A DNA stretch of 20,821 nucleotides, from contig CAYPEK010000075.1 in the NCBI GenBank assembly GCA_964409645.1, positions 1 to 20,821 on the forward strand, read 5' to 3'. The notes below the pieces were generated by a model, which made no database searches, was not told where the DNA came from, and saw only the letters and a program-made list of their open reading frames with translations. Position 1 is the first letter of the stretch, and every line of letters starts with the position of its first letter. The translations under genes were made by a program, and so were the position numbers. Source of the DNA: CAYPEK01 sp964409645 (lineage in GTDB: Bacteria > UBP15 > UBA6099). Positions 1 through 8,386 of this stretch are shown piece after piece.

Positions 1-571
1 ATTAGGCTGGAAATTTTGGTGGAAGCGATAATTTGGGATTTGAAATCCCGATTTGGAGGTATTCTGGTATTACCGAAGCCCTGAAAATGTCTTAAATCGA
101 ATAAGCGACAAAAAATGGCTTAAATAGAGGGTTATTTCATAATTATATGATATTTATTAGTGATTATATCTGAAAAACGGTCTTATACGCTTAGTATTAT
201 GATTATTTATTGTATATTAATGTAATATTATATAATAGTGAGATATTTATATGTACCATAATGTAAACGAATATATTGCTAATAAATAGCTGAATACGAT
301 GGATAGTGCATTCGGAGTGAGATGGTTTATCTTGTTTTTATCGAGCAGGAAATCAATTGCCGGCATTTGAATAGGAGATAAAAAAACTAATTACAAAAAA
401 TCAGCAAAAGCAATAGTTAATAGTAAATGTAGTCGAAATAGCTTATGAATAGATATTTCAGCCCTTAAATTGTATTAAAGGAGTATTTAATACAATTTTA
501 ATAACTCTACAATACCGCTCTTTGGCTGGCCGCTTATGCCCTTTTATTGGTTATTTATAATTCGATACAAT
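1..571. other. AT-rich gene-poor region at the left edge
   Basis: No convincing gene is visible here. The DNA is strikingly AT-rich between about 100 and 500 compared with the GC-richer genes to the right. The frame beginning at base 1 is open for 27 codons to a TGA at 82-84 and could be the tail of a gene outside the window, but it has no recognisable motif. A short hairpin lies near 35-50 and a longer AT hairpin at 467-498. A small open frame on the + strand near 536-739 is antisense to the secreted PHP gene and is not believed. Confidence 0.5.
467..498. repeat. AT-rich perfect hairpin (13-bp stem)
   Basis: The arms AAATTGTATTAAA (467-479) and TTTAATACAATTT (486-498) are perfectly complementary around a 6-nt loop, GGAGTA. 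It lies about 75 nt beyond the stop codon of the leftward PHP gene, so it could act as a 3' transcript end. The stem is AT-only apart from one G-C pair per arm and lacks a proper T-run on the minus strand, so a function as a terminator is uncertain. Confidence 0.6.
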
Positions 572-1615
572 CTATTTGCTCGAAATCCATATCGGCGCCG
601 AGATCGAATATTTATCGTTCGGCATCGCAACATAAGCTACATACCAGCGACTTTCGTTCGGCATAACTGGGACAGTCACTTCATATTTGGATTCGCTGAT
701 TGTCGGGATCCATTCCTTAACGATTGTTCCTTCTTTTGAAACAATTCGTACATAAGCGGGTATTAATCCGTCCTCGCGCGAAACTGTTACTTTCAGCTTC
801 ACGAGATCGCCTTTGAGCTGAGAGCCCATAGGTTTGCCGTTGCCCTCGAAGTTTATCTTCATGCCTCTGTCGTTTGTTGCATAGAATCGCCTCGCTATGA
901 ACGCCTCCTTGAGGCCTTCATAGGTCAATTCCTTTGCATATACGGCATTGAATTCGGGTTGCAGGCCCCAGTTAGGCGAATGATTGTCCTGTGCGGCGAG
1001 CGGCGCCACGTGCCACCCATGGTCGAGCGCGACATAGTAGAAAGGTATGTCCTCCCACTGCACAACCTCTATGTACGCGGTCTGCGCATCCAGTTCAGGT
1101 ATGTATTTGAATCCCTCGAGATTCGTCATTTTATGTTCTATGCTCCAGAACGGATGGTTGATGCCTGTGATCGTTTTCGGGTGTTTCAGGATCCACACAT
1201 TTTTGAATCTGTCGAAAGTGCCTGTCAGAAGGAAGTCGGGCGGTGCTGCGGGATCGAACAGCACGTTCATGTGCGCCTGAATGCCGTCGCTCCACTCCCA
1301 TCCGACGAGCGCGACGAATTTTCCGTCCTCCGTTTTTTTCTTCGCGACGTCGTTCTGGTATTTCCATTTAATAACCTGAGTCCCGTCGGCAAGCGTGCCC
1401 GGCATGTTCATCTTCTGATAATGATCGGTGACAAACCAGAAGTCGCAATTTCCCTTGTAACGTGCGGTGTCGAACGCATCTTCCACATAAAGCGAGCCGT
1501 CGGAAAAGCTTGTGTGAGAGTGGTTGCCTCCGAAATACAGATTGTACTCCCCTGCTCTCGCACCCGACGCAAAAATCAAGACGGCGGCAAATGCTGCAAC
1601 AATGATCCTCTTCAT
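572..1615 (-). CDS. Secreted PHP-domain metal-dependent hydrolase-like protein
   Basis: This 347-aa protein starts with a Sec signal peptide: basic MKR, a hydrophobic stretch to about residue 18, and an Ala-x-Ala-like site near 19-21. The mature N terminus has the PHP metal motif NHSHTSFSDG with H32 and H34. Further PHP-like landmarks follow: FVTDHYQ, GWEWSDG, INHPFW and a late QDNHSPNWG. PHP proteins bind two or three metals and hydrolyse phosphoesters or related bonds; the secreted CehA/McbA-like and DUF3604-like branches are the closest fit, but I cannot name a substrate. The C terminus (about 250-347) looks beta-rich. The start ATG has GGAG seven bases upstream. A second, longer secreted PHP protein lies at 2771-4402, suggesting a shared extracellular or periplasmic role. 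The XRE gene lies just upstream on the same strand, with a 163-bp gap. Confidence 0.8.
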   Translation of the reverse strand: MKRIIVAAFAAVLIFASGARAGEYNLYFGGNHSHTSFSDGSLYVEDAFDTARYKGNCDFWFVTDHYQKMNMPGTLADGTQVIKWKYQNDVAKKKTEDGKFVALVGWEWSDGIQAHMNVLFDPAAPPDFLLTGTFDRFKNVWILKHPKTITGINHPFWSIEHKMTNLEGFKYIPELDAQTAYIEVVQWEDIPFYYVALDHGWHVAPLAAQDNHSPNWGLQPEFNAVYAKELTYEGLKEAFIARRFYATNDRGMKINFEGNGKPMGSQLKGDLVKLKVTVSREDGLIPAYVRIVSKEGTIVKEWIPTISESKYEVTVPVMPNESRWYVAYVAMPNDKYSISAPIWISSK

Positions 1616-1770
1616 GTTTTTACTCCATCATTATGGATTTAATGCCAAAAACGCGCACGTTTATTCTAACTGAAAATACGCCGCGCGCAAACAACCTCGC
1701 CGGTTTATCCGACACGCTCAGAATGACAATCACGTGGGAGGTTGATTTAGGTCGAATACGAATGTGCTTG

Positions 1771-1782
1771 TTAACCGGTTAA
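1771..1782. promoter_or_regulatory. 12-bp perfect palindrome, possible operator
   Basis: TTAACCGGTTAA is self-complementary over 12 bp and overlaps the TAA stop codon of the XRE gene, upstream of the leftward PHP gene. Its position after a regulator gene and before a possible target gene suits an operator for a dimeric HTH protein, but one 12-bp palindrome could also be chance. Confidence 0.3.
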
Positions 1783-2108
1783 ACCTTTTCGGATAGCAAT
1801 TTGATGATCCTATGGAGCCAATTCACATTTTCATCGCTGTTGTTTTTTAATATCATTTCAATTTCGTTCAATATTTTTTCTCTACTCGGCTCCTTTGAAG
1901 GTTCGAAATCAAACAATTCTTTCATAGGCACTTTCAATGCTTTCGAAATTTTATCGAGCGTTTCGAGTGACGGTGAGGTTAATCCTCTTTCCAATAATCC
2001 TATGAAGTTATCGCTCAAACCCGTTTTCTCCGCAAGCAGTGCTTGGGTGATGCCTCGTTTTTTTCTTAAATAGCGAATTTGTTTTCCGAGTTTCTTTTTC
2101 AATTCCAT
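1779..2108 (-). CDS. XRE-family HTH transcriptional regulator
   Basis: This 109-aa protein is almost entirely an HTH_3 (Cro/C1, XRE) domain. Residues 1-65 carry the signature: IRYLRKKRGITQALLAEKTGLS, where GITQALLAEKTGLS spans helix 2 to the start of helix 3, followed by FIGLLERGLTSPSLETLDKISKALKVP. A basic and acidic helical tail (about 70-109) may mediate dimerisation. The ATG is preceded by AAGGTG at 5-nt spacing, and a TATAAT -10 lies just upstream. It is divergent from the receiver-domain gene and codirectional with the secreted PHP gene, so either or its own promoter could be its target (inference). Very short single-domain XRE proteins also occur as antitoxins, but no toxin-like partner is visible next to it. 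Confidence 0.9.
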   Translation of the reverse strand: MELKKKLGKQIRYLRKKRGITQALLAEKTGLSDNFIGLLERGLTSPSLETLDKISKALKVPMKELFDFEPSKEPSREKILNEIEMILKNNSDENVNWLHRIIKLLSEKV

Positions 2109-2128
2109 AAGGACACCTTTATTAATAA

Positions 2129-2156
2129 ATTATAGGTTTATTGTCATGAAGTCTAA
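2129..2156 (-). promoter_or_regulatory. Predicted promoter of the XRE gene
   Basis: On the minus strand TTAGAC (2151-2156) and TATAAT (2129-2134) are separated by 16 bp, about 20 bp upstream of the start codon. The -10 is a perfect match and the -35 is partial. Confidence 0.45.
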
Positions 2157-2190
2157 AACAAAACCGTATTGTGTTTTTTCGCACATTATC

Positions 2191-2220
2191 TTGACATATA
2201 TTTATGTTTTATCGTAAAAT
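2191..2220 (+). promoter_or_regulatory. Predicted sigma70-type promoter of the receiver-domain gene
   Basis: TTGACA at 2191-2196 is a perfect -35 and TAAAAT at 2215-2220 a good -10, with an 18-bp spacer. Transcription from here gives a roughly 140-nt AT-rich leader before the gene at 2369. It is back to back with the XRE promoter, so the 260-bp divergent region could be jointly regulated. Confidence 0.55.
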
Positions 2221-2368
2221 ATATAAATAATTAACAATTAAGAATTATACGCCGCAAATATTTACAGTCATGATAGCTGTCAACACTAAACGAATCATAC
2301 ATAGTCATATTCATCTAAATCAAACGTTTAGCCAGTAATATGATGAGTTTTTTATAAGGGGCAACGCA

Positions 2369-2731
2369 ATGAAAAGAAGCAAAAAAACAATACTGATAGT
2401 GGATGACGAAGAAGCAGTGTTAAGAACAATTGAAAGAATACTTGTTTTTAATGGATATAATGCGTTCAAAGCCGAAAACGGAAAAAAAGCCATTCGTATG
2501 TATAAAAAACATATCTCCGAAATCGATTTAATCATTTTGGATTATGCTTTGCCGGATTTTGATGGGCTCGAGTTGTATGACGAATTCAAGATATTGAATT
2601 ACAATGTCAAAATAATTATTGCATCCGGACTAGATGTCGAAGAATTAAGATTGTACGATCATACATTGGAATATCTCCAGAAACCGTTCGATGTCATTAC
2701 GTTGCTGGACGCCATAAAGAAGTTGCTATAA
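2369..2731 (+). CDS. Stand-alone response regulator receiver protein (CheY-like)
   Basis: The 120 residues make a single receiver domain with no output domain. The acidic pocket is D12-D13 (ILIVDDEE), the phospho-acceptor is D58 in LIILDYALPDFDG, the switch Ser is S86 (IIIASG) and the conserved Lys is K105 (QKPF). All catalytic positions of the family are intact, so it should accept phosphate from a histidine kinase. No kinase is in the window, so its partner must be elsewhere. AGGGG seven bases before the ATG supports the start. It is convergent with the PHP gene at 2771, with only 39 bp between stops, and codon use is more AT-rich than in most of the window. Confidence 0.93.
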   Translation: MKRSKKTILIVDDEEAVLRTIERILVFNGYNAFKAENGKKAIRMYKKHISEIDLIILDYALPDFDGLELYDEFKILNYNVKIIIASGLDVEELRLYDHTLEYLQKPFDVITLLDAIKKLL

Positions 2732-2770
2732 AAATACAAGCCTATTTTACGTGCCGGCATGGTTGCCGAA

Positions 2771-4402
2771 TCAATATTTAAACCACGCCGGATTTGTGTA
2801 TGCATCGTATATAACAGAGCTGAGTTGCGTATTGGCTTCGACGCGGATATAGCCGTTTTTTACGTCCGCGGGCAACTCTACTGTTTTTATAACTTTCATG
2901 TCGTCCGGAATGTCGCTTCCGGTGAATTCGGCGACGACTTTCTCTCCGGGTCCGCCGGTTTCGCCCATAAGCAACCTGATTTTAGTGATGGGGCCGAATT
3001 CCAAAGTCGAAGACACCGACACTTCCGCCGTGAACGGGCCGCCTTCAATATCGCCGCCTATATCAGCGGATTTACCGGACTTGTTTTTTAGTTCGAGCGT
3101 TGCGAACGGGCCGCTTGTCGCTATCATCCTGCCCGCTCTCATAGCGGCGATCAACTGCTCCGGAGTCGGTTTTGAGACTCCCGGTACATAGACAGCGGTG
3201 CGGATGTTCGCGAACGGGAATTGCGGAATGTCCTCGTAACCAGCGTTGGCAAGCTCGTATGCGAAATCTCCGTGTGCGTCGGAGCCGCCTGTGAAATATT
3301 TTCGTTTGCCTTCGAGAAGCACCTTCACCCACGCGTCAAAACTTTCTTTATTAGGATGCTGGTCGTGGTTCCAGCTTTCATGCCCGGTGAGTCCGGGCGC
3401 TGAGAGGTCTTCAATACTCCAGTTGCCGCGGTTGATTAGATAGATTTCCACGGCGGATATGACGCATATCGGGTGCGCGGCGAACGCAGCGGCTGTGTCG
3501 GGGAGTCCGGCGGTGACATCCGCGCAGGCAAGGTCAGGTGTGTTGCCGCTTTCGTGCCCATCGCCGTTTCCGGCGTAAAATGTGTCGCTGTTAAGCACAA
3601 TCATGTGCGTATTCTTATTCTCCGCGTTTCCACACGAAAGCTCCTCGCCCGGCATGAACGTGACTCCGGGATGCTTTTTCGACGCATCGGCGACATCCGC
3701 GCGCATCTTTTTCCATTTCGTCAGTTCGGGGTCGTTTTTCTGGCTGTCGCCTTCAACATCGTCGAGATCGAATGAATGATCCGTAAATACCAGCCAATCC
3801 AATCCGAAGGCATCCGCCATTGCCGCGGTTGCGGGAAGAGGCGAACCGAACTCGACCTCGTTTTCGGTATAGAGCGTATGGGTGTGGGTATCGCCGTAAA
3901 ACCAGCCCTCCCCTTTCGGAAGCGGCGGCGCGCCGATATATACCGGGATCGGCGTGTGTTTGAGGTTTCTAAGGTTATTGTTGCGTACTGTCAAATCGGC
4001 GCCCGACCTCGTTTTCATGTTGAACTCGACGTTGACGGTAACGGGGCCGGAGAAGTCCGCGGGCACGTCTGCGTATTGGATGTCGTACCACGATAACTGC
4101 TTAAGACGGATGCCGTAATCGACTGTTTTTACCGCCGAAGCGCGGTTGCCTCCGAAGCTGGTTGTTATGGTGACGTTCTTCAGTTCGACCGGGAAAATGT
4201 TCGAGTGGTGGATGATTAGCAGAATTGGAAACGGTCCGGGTTTTGAAGTGCGCGTTACGATGTCCGCGACGACATCCGGTTCTTTTTTAGGATACATGTT
4301 TTTCTGGATATGCAGGTCGGTGTAGGCGGCGGTGCGTGATGCGAGCGCGAAAGTCAGAAGGAATGCAACGATGATTTTTCTTTGGAATGCTCCGGTTGAC
4401 AT
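2771..4402 (-). CDS. Secreted PHP-domain metal-dependent hydrolase-like protein (CehA/McbA-like)
   Basis: A 543-aa exported protein. I place the start at the ATG at 4402 because GGAGG lies 8 nt upstream; an in-frame TTG at 4447 would add 15 residues but has no good ribosome site. A signal peptide (KIIVAFLLTFALA) follows. An N-terminal domain of about 150 residues resembles a beta-sandwich. The PHP core starts at GDTHTHTLYTEN with H173 and H175 and continues with LVFTDHSFDLDD, PGEELSC, THMIVLNS, AAHP and GGSDAHGDF, the order expected for PHP metal ligands. A C-terminal region of about 120 residues looks beta-rich. It differs from the 347-aa PHP protein in length and N-terminal domain but shares export and metal motifs. 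Carbamate or phosphoester hydrolysis are family possibilities; the substrate is not deducible. It lies 148 bp downstream of the M3 peptidase gene on the same strand. Confidence 0.85.
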   Translation of the reverse strand: MSTGAFQRKIIVAFLLTFALASRTAAYTDLHIQKNMYPKKEPDVVADIVTRTSKPGPFPILLIIHHSNIFPVELKNVTITTSFGGNRASAVKTVDYGIRLKQLSWYDIQYADVPADFSGPVTVNVEFNMKTRSGADLTVRNNNLRNLKHTPIPVYIGAPPLPKGEGWFYGDTHTHTLYTENEVEFGSPLPATAAMADAFGLDWLVFTDHSFDLDDVEGDSQKNDPELTKWKKMRADVADASKKHPGVTFMPGEELSCGNAENKNTHMIVLNSDTFYAGNGDGHESGNTPDLACADVTAGLPDTAAAFAAHPICVISAVEIYLINRGNWSIEDLSAPGLTGHESWNHDQHPNKESFDAWVKVLLEGKRKYFTGGSDAHGDFAYELANAGYEDIPQFPFANIRTAVYVPGVSKPTPEQLIAAMRAGRMIATSGPFATLELKNKSGKSADIGGDIEGGPFTAEVSVSSTLEFGPITKIRLLMGETGGPGEKVVAEFTGSDIPDDMKVIKTVELPADVKNGYIRVEANTQLSSVIYDAYTNPAWFKY

Positions 4403-4550
4403 CCGGCAAGCCTCCGAATCCGTTGTCTTATCTTTAGTGTCGCGCAAAAATGTACGGTCTTTGCTTCAAAAACATAAATTAGTATTTGCTTTTTGTCTTT
4501 AGCTATATTCTATATTCTTGTTTTACTTTTCCCTCGCTACTCTATCCTCG

Positions 4551-6011
4551 CTACTTCTTTAAAAAGTCGGCGATTATGGTGTCGAACGAGAGAGCCGTCG
4601 CGCCGAGTGAAGCTGCCATGGCGTCCGCGTTGTAGCGCTGGCCGTGAGACCAGAGTTTCTTGAGCAAATCGCCCGCACCGGTTGTTGAGAACCAGTCTGC
4701 ACCGAAACGTTCTTCGAGCGCGGCGCGGATAGTTCTTTCGAGCATCCACGAACGCAGATAACGGATGCAGTAAAAATGGCTGTCAACATCCTGAAGGAAG
4801 GATTCGGGATAATACTTCACCCGTGTTGCGCCGGTGAGAATGTCAACGTACAGGTTCCGGCACTCGTCGAGCGAGCGCTTGCCGCCGTGCAGTTCGAGTT
4901 CGTAGTGGAATTTGCCGCAATAGCGGCGGAGCATGTAAAGCTCGAAGAATCGCATAAAGCGCAGATATTCCGACGGGTCGTCTATGCCGAGTCTCGTGCG
5001 GAGCCAGCGTTCGTTCATCACGAGCATTTCGAGAGTGGATGCATGTGCTTCGGTGACAGAGTTGTCGCCGAACTGGCGTGCCGCAAGCGGCAGCGACGCA
5101 TCGACGTATGCGTAGTGCAGTGTGTGCCCGAGTTCGTGCAGGAAGCTCGAATAATCGTCCACGCCGCCGGTAGGCATGATAACGAGATAGACTTCCTCCG
5201 GAACTCGCACCGGGCAACAGAACGCGCGTGGTGATTTTTTGTCGCGCTTTTCGATATCGAGTTTAACGTGCGGGTGGCGCTGCGCCTCGATTCCCATCGC
5301 ATCCATCGTCTCCCACGTTGCCGGAAGCAGCCGATCCGCCGGGAACAGCGGGTCGAACTTGTCCGCACGCCTCATATAGACGAAATCGTACTGAGTGAGC
5401 TCTGAGAGCGGAAGTTTCAGGATTGTTTTCGCGTAATGTTCGAGCTCGCCGAGATAGAACTGCTCGGTTTCGCGTAGCAGCTTTTCGGTTTCGGCTCGGA
5501 GCGGGTCGAGCGCTATACCCTCGATCTTCTCGAAGAAATCCCGGTAGCTTGAATAGCCGAATTCGACCGCAAGTTTGTGCGAGCCATCCATAATCGTGTG
5601 GCTAAGTGTCATAAGTTGATCGGAAAGAATTCTTCGTCGGGCGATATCGAGCTCCGCGCGGCGTGCGTGGTCCGGCTCGTTCGCGATCATCACCGGAATT
5701 TGCCTGTACGGGACGGTTTCGCCGAATACCTCCGCCGTGGCTTCCAGTTCGAGTGTGATTACCTCGTCCGTCGGGCCTTTGAGAGCCTTGTCTATAATCA
5801 TGCAGAGCAGAAACGACAGATATTCGGCGCGTTCGGAGGGTTCGATGTCCGCTTCTCGAATCTGCCGCACTGTGTCGTTCGATATCAGCCTGTCCGCGCG
5901 CTCGAAAATAGCAGAGAAGTTAGCTTCGTCCTTTAAGCCCGCGCCGACTTCGTATGCCTCGCGTTCCAGATCGATTGTGAATTGTTCGAGCTCTTCAAAA
6001 ATGTTTGTCAT
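4551..6011 (-). CDS. M3-family-like zinc oligopeptidase
   Basis: A 486-aa protein with no signal peptide, presumably cytosolic. The zinc site is SSFLHELGHTLHYAY: H292, E293 and H296 form HExxH, and E321 (VTEAHASTLEML), 25 residues after H296, matches the third-ligand spacing of M3 peptidases such as thimet oligopeptidase and PepF. The surrounding sequence is largely helical, as expected for the M3 fold. It is shorter than typical PepF or Dcp (about 600-700 aa), so it is a compact variant and the N-terminal region is the reduced part. The GAGGA site just before the ATG supports the start. It is divergently transcribed from the RelA/SpoT-like operon across a 191-bp region. The probable role is degradation of short peptides; specificity is unknown. 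Confidence 0.82.
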   Translation of the reverse strand: MTNIFEELEQFTIDLEREAYEVGAGLKDEANFSAIFERADRLISNDTVRQIREADIEPSERAEYLSFLLCMIIDKALKGPTDEVITLELEATAEVFGETVPYRQIPVMIANEPDHARRAELDIARRRILSDQLMTLSHTIMDGSHKLAVEFGYSSYRDFFEKIEGIALDPLRAETEKLLRETEQFYLGELEHYAKTILKLPLSELTQYDFVYMRRADKFDPLFPADRLLPATWETMDAMGIEAQRHPHVKLDIEKRDKKSPRAFCCPVRVPEEVYLVIMPTGGVDDYSSFLHELGHTLHYAYVDASLPLAARQFGDNSVTEAHASTLEMLVMNERWLRTRLGIDDPSEYLRFMRFFELYMLRRYCGKFHYELELHGGKRSLDECRNLYVDILTGATRVKYYPESFLQDVDSHFYCIRYLRSWMLERTIRAALEERFGADWFSTTGAGDLLKKLWSHGQRYNADAMAASLGATALSFDTIIADFLKK

Positions 6012-6202
6012 GTCGCATCCTCAGAATTTTAATGGACTTTGTTAAGTCCGCCGTAATTATATGATAAAGAGTAGCGGATATGCACAGGACCGCAAAAAAG
6101 CCGGGTCCGCGGATAAATTTGCTTATTTTGTGTTAAGGCAAATAAATTTATATGTTAGAATAATGGAAAGCGATGTGAGGCGCAGGACGTCGAAGGTAAT
6201 AT
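6012..6202. promoter_or_regulatory. Divergent intergenic region, peptidase versus RelA/SpoT operon
   Basis: On the minus strand a perfect TATAAT (6056-6061) lies about 45 bp upstream of the peptidase start, though no strong -35 is apparent. A hairpin GGACTT-TGTT-AAGTCC (6034-6049) falls in the resulting leader. On the + strand TAGAAT (near 6159) preceded by TTAAGG at 17 bp is a weak candidate promoter for the 6203 gene, whose start is preceded by GAAGG. A GGACC/GGTCC inverted repeat around 6085-6108 is also visible. Confidence 0.35.
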
Positions 6203-8386
6203 ATGCCTGTAGTGTTTAGAAACAATCTTGATTACCTTCTTCGGAAGGCCGGGGAATACATGGACTTCGAAGGCCTCGAACTTGTGCGTCTCGCTTATGA
6301 GTTCACAATAGAGAGCAACCGGAGATTTGAGTTTCTGAGATTCTCCGGAGAGCCGGCAATTTCGCACCCGCTGGCGGTTGCAGAACAGCTCGTTGACTGG
6401 CGGATGAACCCGGAGACTGTAGCGGCGGGCATCCTGCACGACATTATTGAAGACCCCAACATACACGCGTTGCAACTGCGATCGACATTCGGCGACACAG
6501 TAACTCGTATGGTGGACGGCGTATCGAAACTGAAGAAGTTCGAGCTGCCGTCGTCAACAGCGGCCGATACAGCGTATCATTACAAGATATTCTTAGCGGT
6601 TGCGCAGAACCCGCGCGTTGCGATCATCAAAATAGCGGACCGCCTGCACAATCTCCGAACTCTCGACAGCATGCCCGGTTACAAACGCCTGAAAACGTCC
6701 TATGAAACCGAGCAGATATTCATCCCGCTCTCGCGATTTCTCGGAATAGAAGCGGTCGCGGAGGAGATGGAGGACATTGCGTTCCAATACGCGCGCCCAA
6801 ACGAATTCGCACAACTCCTCGACAGGCTGGAAGACTTGGTAGCCGAAGAAGACGAAGTTTTCAACAAAGCAATCGACGAGATAGAGCCGGCAATGCTCGC
6901 GACAGGACTCGAATATCAGGCGCACATTTTTAGATACAACTTATCGCATGCGCGGCGGATTCTGAATTCGCCCGACCGGCCGATGCCTAAAACCGGGCTC
7001 GTCGAGTTGACAGTCCCGGAGGAAGACGACTGCTACCGCGCGCTTCAGGCGGTGCATAAAACGTTTCAGAGCCTCTCGATCGGTTTTCAGGACACGATCA
7101 ATTTTCCGTCGATAGATTTAAAACGTATGATCGAGACGAGTTTGCTTGGGCCGCTCGGGCGTCCGCTCGTGATCCGAATCATCTCGCGCGAGATGAAGCA
7201 GGTGAACCGCTGGGGAATCCTCCCCTTCCTCGCCACGCCTGAAGAACTCAAGCGCAAGGATATGCTTGAGGACCGCGTGGAGCTGATACAGAAAATAGTG
7301 GAATCTTTCCGCAAGCGCGCGGGCGACCGCGATGAAAAGGAACTCGTGGACATCCTGACACGCGTTGTCCTGAAGCAAAAGGTTTTCGTCTTTACTAAAG
7401 ACCGGCGCAAGCTCGAACTGCCCGAATCTTCCACCGTGCTGGATTTCGCTTATCTGATGGATACCGAGATCGGAAATCATTACAGCAGCGCGTTGATATA
7501 TCAGGAACCGGTGGAAATGGGCTACCAGCCCCAGCTTTTCGACCACCTTTACATCGTTACGGACGACAAAGCCGAGCCGCACGTGGATTGGCTGAAACAT
7601 GCACACACGCCGGAGGCGCAGGGACACATAAAAAGATGGCTCGCATCGCAGCCCCGCGACAAATCCGTTGCGGAAGGGCAACGCGTCATACTCGATAAGG
7701 CGAGCAGCGAGGGAATTGCGCCGTCGGGACGGCTCGAAGATATCGAGCACCTCATAGAACCTATCTACCAGTTTCTCGGTTTCCGCTCGGCGGAAGACCT
7801 GTACGAACAGATCGGCAAGGCTGATTTCAATCTCGATATCGCCATGGACTTCCTCAAGGAGCAGTTCAAGAAAGTGGTGCTGATCGACCCGGCGGAACTC
7901 GAACCTAAGCTTCTCGGCGACAAAGCGTATCAAGAGCCTCTGTCCGCTGGGACGATTGATGCGGAGCGGCAACTCAAGTCGCAGCCCACGCTATGCGAGA
8001 TGTGCTCGCCTCTGCCCGGCGACGAAATCATTGTCCGCACGTCATCGAAGCAGACGATCGTTCACAGGGCCGCATGCAGGCACATCGAGCGCGGTTTCCT
8101 TCGCGGGCCGAAGATTCTGACTGCGAGGTGGAACCGCACGAACGGCCGCGCATATCCATGCCGGATAAAGATAAAGATATTCCCATCGAAGGATGTTCAG
8201 GAGCGCATAACGAGAGTGTTCGAAAACGCGGGCGCGAAAGTGGCCGCGTCGCTCATCGGCGCGCCGGGTCCGGACGGACTGCACCTGATGGAGTTCATTC
8301 TCGAACTGGATGGCGAGGCTAAGCTTCGCGGCCTCTGCGACGAATTGATAGCGATTAAGGATGTCGTGTTTGCAAAACGAATCTGA
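6203..8386 (+). CDS. RelA/SpoT-homologue, probable (p)ppGpp hydrolase with degenerate synthetase region
   Basis: A 727-aa long-RSH protein. The N-terminal HD hydrolase is intact: H55, H79-D80, E83-D84 (ILHDIIED) and D146 (KIADRLHNL), at the positions seen in Rel/SpoT. The following synthetase region (about 200-345) is still alignable by eye (DDCYRALQAVH, then LLGPLGRPLVIRII) but lacks the family's RFKDYIA, NGYQSLHT and EVQIRT motifs, so ppGpp synthesis is unlikely. The C-terminal half keeps a TGS domain (about 393-453, VFVFTKDRRKLELP), a Zn/RIS-like segment around 597-622 (LCEMC, HRAAC) and an ACT-like tail. A SpoT-type hydrolase-biased enzyme is the best reading. Its last 26 bp overlap the next gene, implying translational coupling with the RNA phosphodiesterase. 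GAAGG six bases before the ATG supports the start. Confidence 0.9.
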   Translation: MPVVFRNNLDYLLRKAGEYMDFEGLELVRLAYEFTIESNRRFEFLRFSGEPAISHPLAVAEQLVDWRMNPETVAAGILHDIIEDPNIHALQLRSTFGDTVTRMVDGVSKLKKFELPSSTAADTAYHYKIFLAVAQNPRVAIIKIADRLHNLRTLDSMPGYKRLKTSYETEQIFIPLSRFLGIEAVAEEMEDIAFQYARPNEFAQLLDRLEDLVAEEDEVFNKAIDEIEPAMLATGLEYQAHIFRYNLSHARRILNSPDRPMPKTGLVELTVPEEDDCYRALQAVHKTFQSLSIGFQDTINFPSIDLKRMIETSLLGPLGRPLVIRIISREMKQVNRWGILPFLATPEELKRKDMLEDRVELIQKIVESFRKRAGDRDEKELVDILTRVVLKQKVFVFTKDRRKLELPESSTVLDFAYLMDTEIGNHYSSALIYQEPVEMGYQPQLFDHLYIVTDDKAEPHVDWLKHAHTPEAQGHIKRWLASQPRDKSVAEGQRVILDKASSEGIAPSGRLEDIEHLIEPIYQFLGFRSAEDLYEQIGKADFNLDIAMDFLKEQFKKVVLIDPAELEPKLLGDKAYQEPLSAGTIDAERQLKSQPTLCEMCSPLPGDEIIVRTSSKQTIVHRAACRHIERGFLRGPKILTARWNRTNGRAYPCRIKIKIFPSKDVQERITRVFENAGAKVAASLIGAPGPDGLHLMEFILELDGEAKLRGLCDELIAIKDVVFAKRI

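Noticed and set aside
1779..2108. Antitoxin of a toxin-antitoxin pair
   Set aside because: The XRE protein could be one by size, but neither neighbour resembles a toxin: one is a secreted PHP protein and the other a receiver domain.
4403..4447. TTG start 15 residues upstream for the large PHP protein
   Set aside because: It places hydrophilic residues ahead of the signal peptide and lacks a ribosome site, whereas the ATG at 4402 has GGAGG at 8 nt.
7118..7972. 284-aa open frame on the minus strand
   Set aside because: It is antisense to the RelA/SpoT-like gene, has no motif and is explained by GC-rich codon structure of the real gene.
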